From: Spirodela intermedia
Taxonomy: Eukaryota; Streptophyta; Magnoliopsida; Alismatales; Araceae
Direction of reading: 5' to 3'
DNA length: 64,000 nucleotides
Assembly: GCA_902729315.2 (NCBI GenBank)
Contig: LR746277.1
Coordinates: 5,461,001 to 5,525,000, forward strand
The position numbers and the translations under genes are program-made. Numbering within the stretch: the stretch's first letter is position 1; each line of letters begins with the position of its first letter. Positions 39,001 through 50,300 of the stretch are shown here, piece after piece. The notes under the pieces are model-generated. The model was not told the origin of the DNA. It ran no database searches and saw nothing but the letters and a program-made list of their open reading frames with translations.

Positions 39001-42000
39001 AGATTATAAGAAAAGTTTAACTAGTTTACTTCTTAAGGTTCCTACGTGTCTGGGCAAGGGTTATTCCACCGTTATTGTCATATAACAAGAATATAATTCA
39101 TCAGATTATTCATGAATTATAAGACTTTCTACAACCCAAAAAAAAAAAAAAACAGCAACAACCAGGCATCCCTGTCCATTTTTTCCCCAGAATAGCATGA
39201 AGTGTTGGAAATAAACCCTCCTTCCTATAGCCTCGTTGACCAACAACTCTACTGTGAACTAAAGTTCTAGGTTTCCCTAATCTAGGTTTAACTCTTTGCA
39301 CGCCCTACCCGCACAAAGTTTATGAATAAGGTTTCATTCTATCGAATACTTGATTTCCATCGTTAAAAAGCATTCCTCTTTCAAAATCAACATCAAATAC
39401 AGTATCCGTATCATTGATGTGAATAGTTCTCAGAACTACCTTAGACCTGTATCAAGTGATGTTTCAATTAGAGAGAAAGCCAATGATAACTTCAAGAAAA
39501 AATACGCTAGTATTGGCTAACTTCGAAATCATGGTTCGGTACTTCCTGGTTGATAAGCTCATCGATGATCACATTCAGTAGTTGAGGTTAAAGATGAGCT
39601 AACACATTTTATCATTAAATATGCACAACTTAGCTAATTTTCGATAATCTACTTGACGTGATATGCATTACAATACTTTTTGTTTCGTATAAAACTTTTA
39701 ATACCCCATAACATGTTTCAAGAACACATACTTTGGTGGTCGTACGGTAATGTTTACTTTCATTAAGTATGGTCTCCATTATGATGGCGACATGGCAAAC
39801 ATAAAACAGTGAAGGTGCCAACCACAGCGAACACCTTTCAGTTCCACTTGCGAGGGATTCAAAGTCTTGTTCTCCTACAGAATTACACTACATATGTTAC
39901 AGCTTAAGAACTTTGCCCTATAATCCGAAACAATGTTAAGAAAAGGATGATAATAATTCTTATTTTCGACTGCTTTGGCAACTTGCGAGTTCGCTATCAA
40001 TAAAAAATGCTGCTAGACACACACAATATTGGAAGTCCCATATCCTTGAATGATCTCGTTGTCACCTGTGCCAGCAACCTATCTTCTTCAATTTCCACCT
40101 TTTAAACACAAAATGACGAATGAAAGGTGACCGCTTTTAATGCAAAAGTAATTAAGCCTCCATTTCTCAATCTCCTCCGAATAAACTATGGCATTCTTGG
40201 CACCAACTTCACGATCCAAGATATTAATAAGAATAAAATGGGAAAGACTAGATGCACAATACGGATAAACCACTAGTTCTTTCCTTTCTCCCTACTAGTC
40301 TCTAAACATATGTTTCCAATCTACCTCATATCACAAAGTTACCCCATCATAACTTACAAATGAAGATAATATCGTCAATATGTAGGCTATGAGTGATTTG
40401 AGGGTCCGTAGCATGTAAATAAAAGCCCCTTTTAAGACCTGTTCTCACTAAATGGTCCCACACGACACTCATGGAATAGAGTAAACATGAGAGACAAAAA
40501 GACAAAGAGAACAGTGAACGTGGAACAGGGAAAGAAATAAAAACGACCGCTAGATTCAATCCTCTCGTGGTATAGAGTAACTAGTTAGTCAGTCGTTTAC
40601 CAGTGCCATTAGCATCGAGTACATTATATGGTCCGTGGTTCAACCATTGATTATCCGACATAGTATCCTATAAAATCTAACGATGGCAATTCTGCCCCAC
40701 CCTGTCGCAAGCCCTCTTAAAGTCTAAGATCATCAACCACTTCAGGCATATCTTGTGGCACAAATTTACCGGCGAAAAAATAAGCAATCCCAAATATGAA
40801 TATTTATGGAGAGGAAGTTCATGAAGGATTGAGTGATGAAAGTCACTCAATCCTCCATGAACTTCCTCTCAATAAAATAAATGACTTGACGGAAGGATAT
40901 AATATAGAGACAGATTGAGAAGAGACAAAAGGAGGGAGGGAGAAGTCAAGGAATTAGAGATATTACTCATTTCCCCCAGTGGTGGAAAAGAGAAATCATT
41001 AGGCATAACGATGGTCAGTATAACGGTCCAAATTTCTTCATCTTTATACAAAAGCATCTGCTGGAAATTATCGTTAATATTGGATATCCCGGTGAGTTAG
41101 GCTCGTGCCATGCAGTACCACACTGGGACTGCACTGGATAAATGCAGAACGCTCACATACCAAATTTCAAGTCAACCAAAAAAATTCCCCACAACGAAAA
41201 CATGCTGTTTCTTGGCTCTGTCAGGTTTTCGCAAATGTGATTATGAGAAAAGGCGAGCCAGCGTGGTCTAATAATTTGATGCACCATGTCGGGACCTGGG
41301 GTTTGTTGTTGTCAATGGCCAGGCTAGTCCTTGATTATAAGGTTGATTACCATTCGAGAAGGTCTCATTTTTGTTCTTGGTCGAGTTAGCTGGTTTCACT
41401 AAAGCCGTACAATATCACCCCCACGTTTACAGGAAAAAAAGGCTCACGCATATCCCAAAGCTAACAAAGCATAAAGTCAAAGATAACAAAAATCTCACCT
41501 TCGACGCTACCAACGCAGCGAGTTGCCTCTGCTCGAACTCCTCGTCCTCATACAGGCTTTCACTGCAGAGCGCGAAAGACAGAGAGAGAGAGAGAGAGCG
41601 AAGGGAGAGCACATCAGTGTCTTCAAATATTTGTTATAGGTTTCGTCGCCAAGAAAACAACATTAAAGAAAAATGAACATACATAGAAAAATGAGGGGCA
41701 CAGGCACGGGCAACAGAAGGGAATGTGGAAAGAAATGATTGATAAGCACATAGACTGTTTGCTGGTCTCAAAGATTCAAGTTTTAAATTGAGTCAAAGAT
41801 CCACAAACAGCCACAGTTCACAAATCTACCCGGATCTGTTTCGACTGCCAGTCGGGAGATTCCACGGAACCCTAGAACGAGCAAGGAGGACGAGGGGGAA
41901 TGGATGCCAGGATGGGGAGGAAGAATCACGGACATGGTGGGGACGCTGGTGGAGATCTCCGGCCAGAAGAGGTGGATGAGCGAGTTGATTTTCTCGAGAG

Positions 42001-42088
42001 CGTGCAGCTTGAGCTCCGGGTGAGGCTCGTTGAGCATGGCCAGCAGCCCGCTGGCCGAACTCGGCGAGGCCAACGTCGTCGCCACCAT
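33024..42088 (-). CDS. RPN2: 26S proteasome regulatory subunit RPN2 (PSMD1)
   Basis: Largest scaffold subunit of the proteasome base, on the 19S cap. In transcript order the 14 exons are 42088-41934, 41562-41499, 38557-38452, 38373-38262, 38140-37972, 37369-37232, 37156-36804, 36694-36559, 36456-36208, 36117-35897, 35508-35250, 34381-34149, 34043-33533 and 33374-33024, giving about 1,018 residues, the usual plant size. The N-terminus [19 protein letters not shown] and [20 protein letters not shown] are diagnostic. Proteasome/cyclosome repeats occupy about residues 412-770 ([35 protein letters not shown]). A charged Lys/Glu/Ala linker follows, and the acidic C-terminus includes [12 protein letters not shown]. 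Start is the ATG at 42088; an upstream in-frame codon is not needed. Intron 2 is unusually long, about 2.9 kb, and holds a hairpin and possible transposon debris. Confidence 0.96.
40347..40559 (-). mobile_element. Possible LINE reverse-transcriptase scrap in RPN2 intron 2
   Basis: A short minus-strand frame includes [16 protein letters not shown], which resembles the plant LINE reverse-transcriptase core (ThLxFADDxxLF). The catalytic Tyr/Phe-Ala-Asp-Asp would be altered to His-Ile-Asp-Asp. No other RT block is clear, so this is tentative. Confidence 0.2.
40805..40874. repeat. Short perfect-looking hairpin in RPN2 intron 2
   Basis: Two 32-bp arms (40805-40836 and 40843-40874) are inverted copies with two mismatches, around a six-base loop. 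The core is GAGAGGAAGTTCATG with AGGATTGAGTGA. It could be a tiny foldback element. Confidence 0.85.
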
Positions 42089-43660
42089 CTCTCCCCTCTT
42101 TCCGCCGACCCTCCCCACCGCCAGCGCTTGCGAGGCACCGGATCTCCGCCGCTCTCTTCCCCTTCGTCGCCCTTCTCAGTGGCCGAGAGATTGCCGACCC
42201 CCCAAGCAACAACAGAACGTTTAATGGAGCCTAAGACAGCGCCGCTCTGTTCAAGTACTCCCCAGAACACTCAGCCCATTATTGTTTCCGCAAAAATAAA
42301 TATTTAAATGTTTCTTCTTCTTTAAATAAAAAACAATATTTCCAAAATATCCCGACTTTCCAAAAACGGCGAGGAAAATAAATCCGCTAGCAGGCAGCTG
42401 ATCGCGCAGATGGGCCTATGAGGGGTGGCCCAAAAGGGGAACTGTGGACTCCGTCGGCATCGGCCCAGGTCCACGGCGGGCTTTTGGGACGCGGGCCCAA
42501 GAGCAAGATTCTCGGAGGAACAGAACAGTTGACCTGCAGTTGACCTATGCCTGCCTGACAAGTCTTTGACGGGCGTCGCCTTGTTGTCCGTCCCTCGACC
42601 GAGCGCGGGGCTGACCGTCCCGCCCGTCGTGTGCGAGGGCGACCAATCGGTAACTCTTTTTAAGTTTAGACTGGCCATTATTAGCAGACAGGATAGGAGG
42701 ACTGGAATGAATCTCTCTGAGGGCTATCGGGGGGGGGGGGGCAGCGCCGCTCCCCGGATGGGGAGGACGAAGGGGTCAACGTCGAGCAAGCTGGCGGCGC
42801 TTGGCGTGGGCTTCGGGCATTGAATGCGAGCTCGGCCCATCCGTCCGCCACTGGGGCCCCCCGCCGTCGGCAGGATGGTCTGACATGCCGACTGCAGTGC
42901 GCCGTTTTTCCTTGCCCAAATGAATTCGGCGGGGCCCGCCGCAAACATGCGGACTTCCTTCACCGACCCTTCGCCGGACAACGTTGACCGGGCGGTGGAT
43001 GGCCTCTTAGACGGGAACGGCCCTCTCTACTCTCGTCCGGTTTCTGAAGAGGAAGAAGAAGAAGAAGAAAAAGAAGAAGAAGGGAGGGCAGTAATTAATT
43101 GGGCCCCGCCGATTGGCCTGACGCATCCAAATCCTGTCCCCTCCAACATGAACAGGTCGACCACCTGAGCCGGAAGAGGGAATTGGAAGTTCCTCACTCC
43201 CTCACTTACTCCCTCCCCGCCGGTGATGGGTCTCATCTCGGGTGACACGCCAGACCCCCGAAAGCAGCGGCGGCGTATTAGAGTGGACGTAGAATTCCGC
43301 TGCTCGTCGATTCCACGCTGAAACCAGGTGGGTTAGCTACGTAGGGCGTCGAGGGTGGTCCGCCGTAGCACGTTGGTCCACGGGTTGGGGAGCGGGTGGA
43401 GCTGCCGCACGGCGGCGGCGCGGCTCGTCTTGTCCGAAGGAATCTCCCTAGCGACTGTAGGGAGGGACCCTGCTACTGCGTAATGGATCGATTGGGGATG
43501 CTCCTCTCTCGGAAAGTACGGTTGCTTCCACGTCGCGTTGGTGTCTCGTGGATGTGACCGAATGGCGGACGGCCAGGCTGGATGCCGCTCTGCGAGCAGC
43601 CGCCGGTCACATCCCACCGACCGACCCCAGGGCGCCGCTGTGGCATAGAAGGAGAATAGG

Positions 43661-43688
43661 CAATGGGCAATGGGCAATGGGCAATGGG
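43661..43688. repeat. (CAATGGG)4 tandem heptamer
   Basis: Four exact direct copies of CAATGGG in intergenic DNA. Confidence 0.9.
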
Positions 43689-45700
43689 CTGGAATGGAAG
43701 GAAGATAAGGCGCTGTTCCGACGGACCCCCCGGGAACCACCGGTCGCCACCCCTCCCAGGATGTCACCCTCTCTCTCTCTCTCTCTACCATTCACTATCT
43801 CTGTCTATCTCTCTATCTACCTGATGTGTGTGGGGGTGGAGCTGCTTGTCTCGTCGGCGTATATAATAATGGCCGGAGATGGCTTCTGCGGAGACCATGT
43901 TATGGACAGGAGGGGTCCTCTCCGCTCCACTTGTTTAATGAACCGTCTGGAGCAGAGAGCTGAAGGAGACGACCCGTCACATGGGGTGGCGCCGCCGGAC
44001 ATGGCCGCTGCGCCGTCGTCTGTCTCATCCTCCACCTGCGTGTGTGGACTAAAGAAAGGGGTCTCCTCCAGTGAACGCGTTCCATCTCTTTGTGGTCTCC
44101 TACTCCACAATTATTCACAATTCCGATCGTCGCTCTCCCTCGACGAAAGCTTGATTCGACCGACGACGACTTAATGTCTGTCTGTCTGCCTGAGCTGTGA
44201 GCAAAAGGTCGTCGTCGATCTCGCCAGCGTGGCGGTTCTTCTCTTCAGAGAAGAGCATGACGCCGGAGGGGGAAGAAGATGCCGGGAAGAGAACCCCGGG
44301 GCATGGGCCACCGTTGAGAAAGGAGCGCCGGCACCATCTTTCCCAGATTCCTCCCTGGCCTTTAAAGATATAAAGGCTGCGTGCAACACTAACTAGCTTG
44401 GGATCATGGGGGGTACTGTGCAGGATGGGTTCTGCGGCGGTGGCGGCCGGCTGCCAGTCCGCCACCAGCCGGCTCAGGTCAGTCCCTCCTGCCCGCCATC
44501 GTCGTCCTCCACGACGAGCTTGCGTCCTGGGGGAAGCGGCTGAGCCCCTTACGCATCAGGCGCAGTCACAAAATGGAGGGAGGGATTAACGCAACCAACG
44601 ATAGTTGGTGGCGGCGGCGGCGAATCTCTTCAGCAGTAGCTTGCAGGGCTTCAATTTCCCACTCCCACGCGCCGGCGCCTCCCGTGAGAATCTCGTTCTT
44701 AATACGGCGGGGAAGGGGGGTAGGGGGACGCTCTATCGTCAGGCGGCTGCAGTTGCTGCACCATCATATAAATAAAGAATCGACGATCCTCCCGATCCTA
44801 CCAACCAGCAGTCCACGAATCGGCATCGGCTTGACAAGGGGAGGGAGGACGGCAGGTGATGTCAGAGAGCGAGCGGTTCCCATTCGGGAAAGGCCGAGAA
44901 GAGCCACACATGCGCCGGGCTTCGCGGTCGATCGAGGGCCGAGGATACAGAGTTGACTAAAGAAGGTGAGGCGGAAAGGAGAGGCCTTTCGTTCCCTGCC
45001 GCGATGGGGGCTGGCGGTCAATCCACTGGCGAGGAAGAGAGGGGAAGGGGGGGGGGAGTTAAGGAGATTTATTACACTCCGGCGGGCGGACCCCGTCGCC
45101 GAATCCCTGGGGAGCGCCGATAAACCAGCCACGTGTCACCTCCTCGCAGCGCGTGTCGATGCGTCGGAACGCTCGGCGGCGGTGCCAAAAGCGGCGGAGT
45201 TTCTGCCGTCCCCGTCTCTGGCTTTCAGACCACACGCAAAGAGCACGCCGGAGCAGAGTCCGATGTCTGGAAACGGCCGCTGCGGCGCCGGAAATCCAGG
45301 AAATCGAGGAGCTGCCGGAGAGCCGCCGCTCCGCGAGATGCCACGGCGGCGCCGCTGCGGCTGGACAGCGCCCCAGAAAGCGGGACCGTGTAACAGTGCG
45401 AAGCGGAAATCCAGGCCCGACGTCGAACCGACGGATCTCCGCCAAACAGGGGGGGGGGGGAGGGCGCGTCGCCGACAATTGGTGGGGCAGTGCCACGTGG
45501 AGATCTGTCACTCGCCGGCGACTCATCGCGGCTAGGAGAGCCAGTAGAATAGGATACGATGCGGTTAGGATTAACGGTGCCGCTCGTCGCCCGGATAAAC
45601 GGCCTCCGCGCTTGTCCGTACCACCCATCCCACGTTGACGGCCGTATTTTCCGGCTGGAGCGTGCGGGTTTCAGGGTTGGACTCGGTAAGTCCATCCCCC

Positions 45701-45773
45701 TCTCTCTGTCTCTCCCTGTCTCTCTCTGTCTCTCTCTGTCTCTGTCTGTCTCTCTCTGTCTCTCTGTCTCTCT
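45701..45773 (+). promoter_or_regulatory. CT/GT microsatellite carrying seven TGTCTC hexamers
   Basis: TGTCTC, the classical auxin response element, begins at 45707, 45717, 45727, 45737, 45747, 45757 and 45765, all in one direction. The first six are exactly 10 bp apart, close to one DNA turn. The array is about 1.6 kb before the start codon of an auxin response factor gene. Function is not shown; the tract could simply be a microsatellite. Confidence 0.45.
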
Positions 45774-45964
45774 ATGCGTAGTGATTCAAGATGGAATGGA
45801 GGCTTTCTGGGAAGAAGCGAGGAAGAAAGGGCCTTTTCGGGAAGTCCATCCCATTCGCCGGCGGATCATCCCGTCAGGCGACGGCGACGGCGACGGCCAT
45901 TGGGTCCGTCGGCCTTTCGTTTTCTCCACATTAGATGCTCGATCTCGTTATCCCTCTAAAGCAG

Positions 45965-46012
45965 AGGGGGAAGGTGGGTGGGGGGAGGTGGTGGGCGGAG
46001 GGGGAGGGGGGG
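45965..46012 (+). repeat. G-rich tract upstream of ARF
   Basis: Contains many runs of three to seven G separated by one to three bases, enough for several G-quadruplexes on the plus strand. Confidence 0.7.
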
Positions 46013-47265
46013 TCTGCGAGAAGGGAGGTCCCCTTCGGCGGCGTTCCTGTGTCATTTATTACTGCGACGGAGGTGAAGGGGCGACCGGACATTCTCGGCG
46101 CAGAGGTCCCCCGCTGCGAAAGAAACAGCGAGGGAATGATAAAGAAATCCAGTCCAGGCGCGGCACGGAAGGCGCGGACGGAGCTCTCCGAGAATCACCC
46201 GCGGCGCGGCCAATGGGGCCCCTCCGGGTGGCAACTCGGGAAGTGAGCCCCACTGCCGGCGCCCGTCGCCGGAAAAAGCGGCGGTGGGGGCCGAGACTGT
46301 AGCACGATGAGGGTGGGTAGCATTTCGGGAAGCGGAGGTCGCCGGCCTGGGGGATTTGTTTATGGCGAGACGGAGTTTAGAACAGTCCGTCCTGTGTGGA
46401 CCCCGCGCAGTGATGCCCGTCTTCATAATCTTCATGGCCTTTTGACTTCATCATCGTCCGCCGCATTTTGGAGCTTAGCCCCGACTCGGGGAGACCCAGC
46501 TCAGGTAGACACAGGGAGAGGGGGGAGAGAGAGAGAGAGGGGGGGAGGGGACAGTGGGAAGGGCGCAGGCAGGGCTAGAGGGGAGCGGTGGAAGCGGGGA
46601 TGGTGGCTGCTGTCCGGTGAGTGTAGGGGGGAATAGGGGACACTTTTTGGAGGACACGCCCTGCTTTTCTTTGCCGCTGCTGGCGCTTCCCCCTCTCTGG
46701 TCGGGGCCAGAGGGAGGAAGACACTGACCCAGAAGCCGACCGCCCCCTGCCGCTCCCTCGGCGGCACGGGCTCCGCCTCTCTGCTGCTCCTGATGCCGAT
46801 GCTGCTGCTGCCGCTGGCCCCCTACCGCCCCCTCCACCGGCGACGCTGATATTGGCCTTCTACTAGTCTGGTCCAACCCCCCGGAGCCGCCTCCCCCCCG
46901 GGGGGCCGCCTCCCTCGCCGGAGGCGCTTGCCTGCGGTCTCCTCTGACTCTGCTCCGCCGCCTATGGCCGGTCAATTTCTGCGCGCGGGGGGTTTCGCGG
47001 TCACCGTGCGGAAACAAAGCTTCTGATCTAATCGCCGACGGAGGCTGGAGTTTGGTTGGTGGTGGCGCTGACCTCGCTGCGTCTAGCGTTCAGTCCCGAG
47101 GCACCGGTCACTCTCTTCGCTTTTATTCGAGGTCAATCTCCGAGGGAGCTCGAGTTTCGACCCTCTTCGTCTGAATCTCCCCCGTTCCCCGGCTCGCCTA
47201 AATTCCAAGTTGAACCTGAAGGGGGGCGGGCAGGAAGGAGCTGAGTGCCGGCGAAAGGAGGCCTG

Positions 47266-47325
47266 ATGAGCACCTACCGTCTGATCAGGCGTGGCGATGA
47301 GGCGGCGTCGGCGCTGAGCATCTGA
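47266..47325 (+). promoter_or_regulatory. Possible upstream ORF of 19 codons before ARF
   Basis: ATG at 47266 opens a frame of 19 codons ending TGA at 47323-47325, 23 bp before the main ATG. The start context is weak (C at -3). It overlaps the smaller upstream ORF at 47297 in another frame. Confidence 0.45.
47297..47317 (+). promoter_or_regulatory. Possible upstream ORF encoding Met-Arg5 before ARF
   Basis: ATG AGG CGG CGT CGG CGC TGA reads Met followed by five arginines and stop, 31 bp before the ARF start codon, with G at -3. Whether it is in the transcript is unknown. Confidence 0.45.
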
Positions 47326-47348
47326 TTCGGCGTTGGGACGGAGGGACG

Positions 47349-50300
47349 ATGAAGGCAGCAGGGAGCACCAGCGCGCCGGCGGCGGCGGGCATGAGCCCCT
47401 CCGGAGGTGATGTGTTCTTCGTCATCGTTTTCAGTCACCCGGATTAAACCTGAGAACCCCAGAGATGCGTCATCGTTTACACTGACGCATCTCGACTGCG
47501 GATTGCTGCGCAGGCGGCGAGAGGAGGAGCATCAACCCCGAGCTGTGGTACGCATGCGCTGGGCCGCTGGTGAACCTCCCCCCCGTGGGGAGCCTCGTTG
47601 TCTACTTCCCCCAGGGCCACAGCGAGCAGGTAAAACGAAATCGCAGGGCCTCTCCTTCCTGCCGACCGCCCCTCTCCATTTCCAAACTCCGGCCTTCGTT
47701 CCTTCGCGGCGGAAACGGACGGGCGGCCGCCGGAGTTTGAAGCTCGCCGCGTGGGGCTGCGTCGACAATTATGGATCGAGCTTCCAATATTCCCCCCCTC
47801 CCAAAATCCAGATCCTATGCTCTCTCTCCCTCTCTCGCTGCACTGGCGGGTCGTCCTCGTCTGGTTCCCGGAAACGGTTGGTTGTTTCACCGGAGCTCAG
47901 GATTCCATCCACAGCTCTTCTGATCTCTGGGGCCTGTCCATCCTCGTCGTCTTCCTCGGAGAAGTTGCTCTTCTGACCTCTCTAGTAACAGCCATCCCTT
48001 GCCTTCACGTTTCCTTCGGCTCCTCCAGGTTGCCGAAACTCTTCTCCCCTATGTACATCCAAAGCTCGGTGTTTCCAAGTCGCTCGTGCCCTATTTTTCT
48101 GAGGATTCTGTCCTCTGCAATGGCTTCGATTCAAGCGAGTTCTCTCCCCTCCCCCCCTCTTTCAGGTGGCGGCTACCATGCTGAAGGATGCGGACGCCCA
48201 GATCCCGAACTACCCGAATCTCCCCTGGAAGATGATCTGCCTCCTTCACAGCGTCACTCTGCACGTAGACCCCCGCCTTCAGTTCTCCAAACTCTCCCTT
48301 TCCATCACCATAATTTAAAGCAAAAATCAAATGCTTAATCTTTCAACGATTATTCTTCGAATTTCCCAGGCGGATCCGGAGACCGATGAAGTGTACGCTC
48401 AGATGACTCTCCAGCCAGCGAATACGGTCAGTGCCAATCTCTGCTCGACAGGCGGCTGAGCTTGCGGCCGAACACGCGGTCGTCTGAGATCTCTCTTCTC
48501 TGGGCAGGGTGATAAGGAGGCGTTCCTGGCTTCCGATGCTCCGCTCAAGTTGAATCGCCCGCAGACCGAGTTCTTCTGCAAGACGTTGACCGCGAGCGAC
48601 ACGAGCACCCACGGAGGCTTCTCCGTGCCTCGCCGCGCTGCGGAGAAGATCTTCCCTCCCCTGGTAAGCGATCATTTCTTCTAGTCCGCGAACCCCCGAG
48701 GAGCTCCTGGTTCTCCTCCGCCTTACCTTCAACCCCGTCGCGCAGGACTTCTCGATGCAGCCCCCCGCACAGGAACTCCAAGTGAGGGACCTCCACGACA
48801 ACGTCTGGACTTTCCGACATATCTACCGGGGTACGCGAACTGGCGCATCCACGAGGATCCGCGCGTGATCTTCGTCCCTGCAACTATTCTGTTCATGGGC
48901 ATAATGATTCCACTTTACTACATTAAAAAAATAAAAGGTTCTCTTCTCACTCGGCTCGATCCTGACTCAGGCCAGCCGAAACGGCACCTGCTCACCACCG
49001 GGTGGAGCTTGTTCGTCAGTGGGAAGAGGCTCGTCGCCGGAGACTCTGTCTTGTTCATCAGGCATGAAGTTCTTACCGCTCTTATCCTACCCAGCCAAGA
49101 TCGGAGGGTCCAAGCTTCCCACTTTTTATTCTGATTCATCTATTTGGGCGTAATGGCAGGGACGAGAAGCAGCAGCTTCTCCTGGGGATCAGGCGGGCGA
49201 ACAGGCAGCCCACGAACATATCCTCGTCAGTGTTGTCTAGCGACAGCATGCAGATCGGCATTCTGGCGGCGGCCGCCCATGCTTATGCGAACCACAGCCC
49301 TTTCACGGTGTTTTATAATCCAAGGTTGGTCTGTTTCGAACACGAATAATTTTTTTATTTTATATTCTGAAAAGAGTATTTTTTTATGATGACGGGAAAA
49401 TTTTAGAGCCCGGGTGAGGACTGGAATGTCTGGAATATTTCCTTTCTCTGGCTTGATATTTTCAAGGGCATGAAAAAAAATCTATGAACAGACATTATTT
49501 TAATAACATACAGAAAATTTAATAATGTCATGGGCCGAAGTGACTGAAACATATTTTTAATAATTTTCAATTTTTAAGGGCATGGAGCAAAAAAGAAAAA
49601 ATATTTCTCAAAATGGTTGTGTTTTTTTTAATATCGGGAAAAATGTATTGTCCAGTGTTGAGTACTGAAATGACCGGAATATTCTTCCTAGAAAAATTCC
49701 TAGCTGAGGTTATTAGGCTGTTCGGATTCTTCCATCTGCTCGGAGAATATCATCTGGGTTTGAAGATGCTCCTAGAAAAAACATGTATTATTCAGTGTTG
49801 TCTCAAACATCATCTGGGTTTGAAGACGCTCTTCTGCTGCAGAGCCAGTCCCTCGGAGTTCGTCATCCCCCTCGCCAAGTACAACAAGGCAATCTACAGC
49901 AACCAGCTCTCCCTCGGCATGCGCTTTCGGATGATGTTTGAAACCGAGGAATCAGGGACCCGAAGGTGATCACCCGCCTCGTCGCTCGATGATTCCGGCT
50001 CCTAATCTGCGCGTTTCAGCAGTGGATATATTCCAGCTTCCTTCGTCATCTCTCCGACGAAAACGAAGGAGAAAGGGAGATGCGTCACTACTATCTCTGT
50101 TGTTGCCAATGTGCGGTCTTAATCTCCTCACTGCAGGTACATGGGGACGATCACAGGCATCGGCGATCTGGACCCTGTGAGGTGGAAGAACTCGAAATGG
50201 CGTAATCTTCAGGTCCACTGCCCGGTTCATGATCCCTTCTTTCTTTGCTCCTCTGTTTCTCTGAGCGTTCGTCACATCGGTGCTGCTGGAGCAGGTCGGA

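Larger units (their letters stand above)
42089..47265. other. GC-rich spacer between RPN2 and the auxin response factor
   Basis: About 5.2 kb between two divergent genes. The left end holds the RPN2 promoter; the right part should hold the promoter and leader of the ARF gene. Many long open frames exist (for example 45559-46302), but they are low-complexity products of GC-rich DNA and match nothing I know. A TATA-like TATAAATA lies near 44767 on the plus strand. A GAA-rich purine tract lies at 43045-43085. Confidence 0.5.

Noticed and set aside
43548-44174. 208-codon plus-strand open frame, with an internal ATG at 43869 after a TATATAAT string
   Set aside because: The listed start is GTG. 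From the ATG at 43869 about 100 residues remain with no recognisable domain. A real small gene cannot be excluded.
45559-46302. 247-codon plus-strand open frame from an ATG in the ARF upstream region
   Set aside because: It is low complexity (it translates the CT repeat and Gly/Arg-rich DNA), overlaps other open frames on both strands, and shows no domain. GC-rich DNA produces such frames by chance.
46475-47017. 180-codon minus-strand open frame before ARF
   Set aside because: Gly/Arg/Gln-rich composition and opposite-strand open frames suggest a shadow of GC-rich leader DNA.
47056-47244. 62-codon frame just before ARF, considered as an upstream ORF
   Set aside because: It begins with TTG, not ATG, so it is not a likely upstream ORF.
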